Made by a program: the position numbers and the translations under genes. 33,156 nt of DNA from Pseudovibrio sp. JCM 19062 (GTDB lineage: Bacteria > Pseudomonadota > Alphaproteobacteria > Rhizobiales > Stappiaceae). Positions 29,910-33,156 of the stretch are shown here, one piece after another (within the stretch, counting starts at the first letter, position 1; every line of letters starts with the position of its first letter). Where the stretch lies: the NCBI GenBank assembly GCA_001310715.1, contig BAXV01000041.1:1-33156 (forward strand). Reading direction: 5' to 3'. Under the pieces are notes generated by a model. That model saw nothing but the letters and a program-made list of their open reading frames with translations, searched no databases and had not been told where the DNA came from.

Positions 29910-30044
29910 ATGTTCCTTCGCAAGACCGACACAACAAAATTCATGCTCACTGCGGCTAAAACCGCGGGTATGATGTCGGCTGCAAAAGTGACCGCGAAGA
30001 CTACCAAGACAATCACCACGAAAACGACAAAGACCACCGTCTAA
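29910..30044 (+). CDS. Tiny Lys/Thr-rich basic protein (44 residues)
   Basis: Short frame not matching any family I know. It begins MFLRKTDTTKFMLTAAKTAG and ends in a Thr/Lys repeat (KTTKTITTKTTKTT). No acidic residue occurs except one Asp, so it is strongly basic. A purine-rich GGAAAGAG lies 10-18 bases before the ATG. The repeat uses mixed ACC, ACT, ACG and ACA codons, which argues against a simple DNA microsatellite and for selection on the protein. A nucleic-acid-binding role is speculation. It precedes asd by about 105 bases. Confidence 0.5.
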   Translation: MFLRKTDTTKFMLTAAKTAGMMSAAKVTAKTTKTITTKTTKTTV

Positions 30045-30060
30045 GGTGCCTCTCTTTCCC

Positions 30061-30085
30061 GCGCTCTCCCCGGGATGGAGGGCGC
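30061..30085 (+). terminator. GC-rich hairpin between the Lys/Thr ORF and asd
   Basis: GCGCTCTCC and GGAGGGCGC form a 9-bp stem (one T-G pair) with a 7-base loop. No T run follows, so it may stabilise the transcript or act as a leader element of asd rather than terminate. Confidence 0.5.
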
Positions 30086-30149
30086 CAGAGGGCTCACCGG
30101 GTGCAATCAGCCTCCGGAGCCAGCGGGGGAGACGAAGAGGACAAAACCA

Positions 30150-31187
30150 ATGGGTTATAAGATTGCGATTGCAGGTGCTACCGGTAATGTAGGCGCGGAG
30201 ATTCTGGACATTCTGGCTGAACGTGGGTTCCCGGCAGATGAAGTGATTGCATTGGCATCTCGCCGCTCTCAGGGCAAAGAGATTTCCTTTGGCGACAAGA
30301 CACTCAAAGTTCAGGCGATGGAGAACTTCGACTTCACTTCCGTTGATATCTGCCTGATGTCTGCTGGTGGTTCCATCGCAAAAGAGTGGGCGCCAAGGAT
30401 TGCTGCCAAGGGCTGTGTTGTCATCGATAACTCATCTGCATGGCGCTATGATCAGGATGTGCCGTTGATCGTGCCTGAAGTGAACGCTGACGATATCGTT
30501 GACTTCAAAAAGAAGAACATCATTGCAAACCCGAACTGCTCCACCGCGCAGCTGGTTGTTGCGCTGAAGCCTATTCATGAAAAAGCTGGCATCAAGCGTC
30601 TCGTTGTCTCCACGTACCAGTCCGTTTCCGGCGGTGGTAAAGAAGCGATGGACGAGCTGTTCAATCAGACCCGCGCTGTTTTTGTGAATGACCCGATCGA
30701 GCCGCAAAAGTTCACCAAGCGTATTGCGTTTAACGTGATCCCGCATATCGACGAGTTCATGGAAGACGGTTACACCAAGGAAGAGTGGAAGGTTCTGGCT
30801 GAGACCAAGAAGATGCTGGACCCGGCCATTAAAGTTACCTGTACCGCTGTGCGCGTGCCTGTGTTTGTTGGTCACTCCGAGTCCGTAAACATGGAACTGG
30901 ACAGCCCGCTTTCTGCTGAAGAAGCTCAGGATCTGCTGCGTGAAGCGCCGGGCATTCTGGTTGTCGACAAGCGCGAAGACGGCGGCTATGTCACCCCTTA
31001 CGAGTGTGCTGGCGAAGATGCGACCTACGTTTCCCGTATCCGTGAAGATGCAACCGTTGAGAACGGCCTGAACATGTGGGTTGTTTCCGATAACCTGCGC
31101 AAGGGTGCTGCTCTGAATGCTGTTCAGATCGCTGAGGTTCTGGTGAACCGCGGCCTGATCACACCAAAAGCAAAAGCAGCTGCATAA
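30150..31187 (+). CDS. asd: Aspartate-semialdehyde dehydrogenase
   Basis: NADPH-dependent reduction of aspartyl phosphate to aspartate semialdehyde, the branch step to lysine, threonine, methionine and diaminopimelate. The start MGYKIAIAGATGNVGAEIL gives the nucleotide-binding loop. The catalytic cysteine is C130 in NPNCSTAQL, and the substrate region is STYQSVSGGGKEAMDEL. GHSESVNMEL carries the conserved active-site region of the second half. Length is 345 residues, as expected. I choose ATG 30150, although the frame is open for 25 codons upstream, because the family begins at this methionine. Intact, with its own terminator. Confidence 0.95.
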   Translation: MGYKIAIAGATGNVGAEILDILAERGFPADEVIALASRRSQGKEISFGDKTLKVQAMENFDFTSVDICLMSAGGSIAKEWAPRIAAKGCVVIDNSSAWRYDQDVPLIVPEVNADDIVDFKKKNIIANPNCSTAQLVVALKPIHEKAGIKRLVVSTYQSVSGGGKEAMDELFNQTRAVFVNDPIEPQKFTKRIAFNVIPHIDEFMEDGYTKEEWKVLAETKKMLDPAIKVTCTAVRVPVFVGHSESVNMELDSPLSAEEAQDLLREAPGILVVDKREDGGYVTPYECAGEDATYVSRIREDATVENGLNMWVVSDNLRKGAALNAVQIAEVLVNRGLITPKAKAAA

Positions 31188-31214
31188 GCTGGTTAGCAGC
31201 TGATGCGATTACGA

Positions 31215-31240
31215 AGGGCACCTTTTCAGGTGCCCTTTTT
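31215..31240 (+). terminator. Terminator of asd
   Basis: AGGGCACC and GGTGCCCT form an 8-bp stem around a six-base loop, followed by TTTTT. It lies 27 bases after the asd stop. Confidence 0.9.
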
Positions 31241-31261
31241 GCTTGGTTTAGAGTTGCATGG

Positions 31262-31649
31262 CTAGTTAATATTCGCTTCGATGTAGCGGAATGACTGAGG
31301 CGCAACGAAGTTATCGAATAGGCTGCTCGGCTCGATCGGCGTTGCGTATCGTTTTGTGGACGCGATGGCTAATGCGCAGGCCTGACTACGGCCTGAGAAA
31401 TATTCATCGAAAAAAAGCTTTAGATATCCCAGCACTGTGTTTCGTTGAGGTCCACAGATCTTCGGGAGAATCTCTAACCACTTCTTTGATCTCAAACTCA
31501 CCAACTATCTTTTTAACTGGGCTTGTAGCATATACTACGACTGTTTTTATGCTAGGATTCTTAAAGAGGGTCTTTCTGAATTCATAGGTTTTGGTGCCAT
31601 TAAAGATCAGCTCTGCGAACTCAGGCTTAATTGATAATAAGACTTTCAT
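31262..31649 (-). CDS. Small ASCH/PUA-like domain protein (frameshift at T7 run)
   Basis: Protein of 128 residues once repaired. The start MKVLLSIKPEFAELIFNGTKTYEFRKTLF is the hallmark of ASCH-type PUA-fold domains: a lysine in SIKP, then G-x-K-x-x-E-x-R that lines the ligand groove. It continues VVVYATSPVKKIVGEFEIKEV, the second strand pair. One extra base in a minus-strand T7 run (31410-31416) breaks the frame; with six T it reads SKAFFDEYFSGRSQACALAI and ends SLFDNFVAPQSFRYIEA. The ATG lies 23 bases inside the upstream GNAT gene, so expression is coupled. ASCH proteins bind RNA or modified nucleosides; E. coli YqfB hydrolyses N4-acetylcytidine. Confidence 0.78.
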
Positions 31650-32679
31650 TCACCTGTCCCAATTCAATGATTTGGTTAAACTGTTCATCTGTTAACTCAC
31701 GTAGATCCCAACGGGGTTGCTCTGAGATACCAACTGGATCCAACAGAACACCCCTTATTATTCTTCTAGTTAGTGCCGCGTTATAGGTCATTTTGACACA
31801 AAATAATCGGCCTTCTCCGTTGTATTTCGCAATCAAAGCATCTCGGTCGAAGACACTGTTAGTTTCCGCATATCTAACGAATTCTTCCGCATTGGCAAAA
31901 TCACTGCGTTTCTTGGTTTCCTCTACCACACAAATCGAAGTTGCTACCGAGCGATAGTAGGCAGGGCCAACATTATCTGTTGTGCGATAAATGACTATTA
32001 GATCTCCTCTCTGCATCCGAGAAAGAGAAAGTTTTGCGACGTACACTTTGTGAATAGTGTTTGTGTGAGAGACGTCTTCCACAATACTTGAATCTTCATT
32101 ATTTAATATGGAGTCAGGGAAAAGCTCTGTATGATATTCGGGATGCACTGCTAATAAAAATTTTCGAGCGTGCGTTGTCCGTACTAGTGGATAATCCCTT
32201 ATGATGTCGCCGTTCAGATGGCGAAGTCTTCTTAGATATACATTCTCTGAGCCATTTGGAGTTGTCTTGGTGCCAATCTTCCTGAAACCGTATTTCTCAA
32301 AAAGTCTGATAAGAGTCTCATGTGTATCGAAAACAGTGACGTAAACTTCTTCTGTATTTTCTTGGAGAGCATGATCGAAGATCTTTTTGATCACTCGCTC
32401 TCCCAATTTCGTGCCATGAGCGTCAATCTTGAAGGTGCCAACTTTTAACCTATAGGCTGCCGGTAGCTGAGGTGTGACATCATCTATTATTTCATTTTCG
32501 ATTTTAAGATAAATAAATCCGGTAATGCAATTGCCGTCATCTTTGAGTACGTAAGCTTTTTCTTCGGCTTTCTTCAAAAACCAATCTGAAAACTCTTCAT
32601 ATTGTGCTTTTAAGCTGTCAAAGAAGGGATCATCTAAATCGATGTTCTTGAAGTGAGAATATTCAAATTTATCTGACAT
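31627..32679 (-). CDS. GNAT acetyltransferase fused to a C-terminal PUA/EVE-like domain
   Basis: Two-domain protein of 350 residues. Residues about 25-150 form a GNAT domain: AYVLKDDGNCITGFIYLKIE, the acetyl-CoA loop region KIDAHGTKLGERVIKKIFDHAL, and FEKYGFRKIGTKTTPNGSENVYLRR. Residues about 170-345 resemble a PUA-like (ASCH/EVE) fold: HKVYVAKLSLSRMQRGDLIVIYRT, AYYRSVATSICVVEE and a final RRIIRGVLLDPVGISEQPRWDLRELTDEQF. The gene overlaps the small ASCH-type gene on the same strand. Both have higher AT content than the core genes. A role in acetylating RNA or an RNA-bound target is an inference; the substrate is not known. Confidence 0.72.
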   Translation of the reverse strand: MSDKFEYSHFKNIDLDDPFFDSLKAQYEEFSDWFLKKAEEKAYVLKDDGNCITGFIYLKIENEIIDDVTPQLPAAYRLKVGTFKIDAHGTKLGERVIKKIFDHALQENTEEVYVTVFDTHETLIRLFEKYGFRKIGTKTTPNGSENVYLRRLRHLNGDIIRDYPLVRTTHARKFLLAVHPEYHTELFPDSILNNEDSSIVEDVSHTNTIHKVYVAKLSLSRMQRGDLIVIYRTTDNVGPAYYRSVATSICVVEETKKRSDFANAEEFVRYAETNSVFDRDALIAKYNGEGRLFCVKMTYNAALTRRIIRGVLLDPVGISEQPRWDLRELTDEQFNQIIELGQVNESLIIN

Positions 32680-32977
32680 ATGTAAAGCTCGTCTCGGTAT
32701 ATATTACTCAATAATATCTGTGCACTTGATACAATTCAATCTAAGGTTGATAAAACAGCAGACTGTGGATTTGAGTATTATGGGCAATGCTGAATTTGAT
32801 TAATTTAAATAGGGTTCTTTGAACCCCACCAAAGTTATTTCCCTCCGATTTGTCTCGCTTACAGTGAATGTATGCCTACGTAACGGGCTGCTGGTGGACC
32901 GTTCGTCAGTTGGTCGTAGGTTCGGCAGGGCTACTGTGGGAGGGAAGGTATTTCGCAGTAGGGCCGTGGAGGTTGCG
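32680..32977. other. Intergenic region upstream of the GNAT gene, no gene seen
   Basis: First half AT-rich and likely holds the GNAT promoter. Second half becomes GC-rich and leads into the repeat element. No tRNA, no family-like frame. Confidence 0.5.
32701..32717. promoter_or_regulatory. Perfect dyad upstream of the GNAT/ASCH pair
   Basis: ATATTA-CTCAA-TAATAT, arms of six bases, lies about 22-38 bases upstream of the GNAT start codon on the minus strand. It could be an operator or part of an AT-rich -10 region. No regulator gene sits in the pair. Confidence 0.35.
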
Positions 32978-33100
32978 CTGGATCCCTGATCAAGTCAGGG
33001 ATGACGGCGGGAAGCGAGCCCAACCCAACCAAACCCAACCCAACCAACAAGAACCTCAACGACGTCATGCCGCACAAGCGCAGCGCGATGCGGTATCCAG
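32978..33100. repeat. Composite palindromic intergenic repeat
   Basis: The left unit starts CTGGATCCCTGATCAAG and contains CCCTGA-TCAAG-TCAGGG followed by ATGACGG. The right unit has GACGTCATGCCGC and GCGGTATCCAG. The outer CTGGAT and ATCCAG, and the inner ATGAC and GTCAT, are inverted with respect to each other. This is the architecture of mosaic palindromic elements that occur in many copies between genes of alphaproteobacteria. Confidence 0.7.
33019..33044. repeat. C/A-rich pentamer tract
   Basis: Imperfect repeats of CCAAC/CCCAA lie in the loop between the two palindromic units. It may vary in length between strains. Confidence 0.65.
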
Positions 33101-33130
33101 AGCCAGCAATACAGGCATTAGAGCGTATTC

Positions 33131-33154
33131 CCGAAAAGTGGGTCCGGTTTTCGG
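33131..33154. repeat. CCGAAAA...TTTTCGG hairpin repeat at the right edge
   Basis: CCGAAAA and TTTTCGG are exact inverted arms with a 10-base loop (GTGGGTCCGG). The word is common in intergenic repeats of Rhizobiales genomes; it may continue beyond the window. Confidence 0.6.
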
Positions 33155-33156
33155 AG

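Noticed and set aside
33019..33044. CCAAC-type repeats as a CRISPR array
   Set aside because: The units are about five bases, without spacers and without cas genes.

Overview
The window reads as alphaproteobacterial chromosome, probably from a marine or host-associated Rhizobiales/Rhodobacterales-type bacterium; a Pseudovibrio/Stappiaceae-like source is my guess from overall style, not a proof. Support comes from a DctBD-controlled TRAP dicarboxylate transporter, a mesaconyl-CoA hydratase of the ethylmalonyl-CoA pathway, a ComB homologue, moderate GC, and mosaic palindromic repeats at the right edge. No rRNA, tRNA, CRISPR array, insertion sequence or prophage was seen.

Layout. 1-2152: end of modA, then modB and modC (molybdate ABC importer). 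2301-8858: dctB-dctD two-component system, then dctP-dctQ-dctM behind a sigma-54 promoter and a perfect 18-bp palindrome. 9051-10063: an orphan dctP paralogue. 10147-11329: citrate synthase-like protein with an N-terminal helix-turn-helix, preceded by a perfect inverted repeat. 11675-12606: LysR regulator. 12938-14584: U32 peptidase/TrhP-like tRNA hydroxylation protein, convergent with mesaconyl-CoA hydratase (14656-15738, minus). 16271-17804: small membrane protein, RidA-like protein and beta-carbonic anhydrase. 17840-22713 (minus): two translationally coupled glutamate:GABA-antiporter-type permeases, a VOC protein and a MATE efflux pump. 23037-25698: glyoxalase I, an NAD-dependent epimerase (minus) and leuB. 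25760-28863: sparse accessory stretch with an FkbM-like methyltransferase, two hypothetical proteins and a DUF membrane protein. 28982-31187: comB, a tiny Lys/Thr-rich ORF and asd. 31262-32679 (minus): an AT-rich overlapping pair, a GNAT-plus-PUA-like protein and a stand-alone ASCH-type protein. 32680-33156: no gene, but palindromic and C/A-rich repeats.

A dominant property is the number of single-base lesions. About half of the genes, including leuB, modB, modC and the citrate synthase, are out of frame at one to four points. Almost all are one missing base; four are one extra base in runs of 7-8 A or T. Repairing each lesion restores family-like protein sequence and a length divisible by three. 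I therefore read them mainly as consensus errors of the sequence, not real pseudogenes. Coordinates below span the whole intended gene.

The most interesting biology is (i) the GNAT/PUA-like plus ASCH gene pair, a possible RNA-acetylation or RNA-recognition module; (ii) the sigma-54/DctD control region; (iii) the dctP paralogue that keeps a hairpin leader but not the sigma-54 promoter; (iv) the HTH-citrate synthase with its operator-like palindrome; and (v) the 44-residue Lys/Thr-rich ORF upstream of asd.
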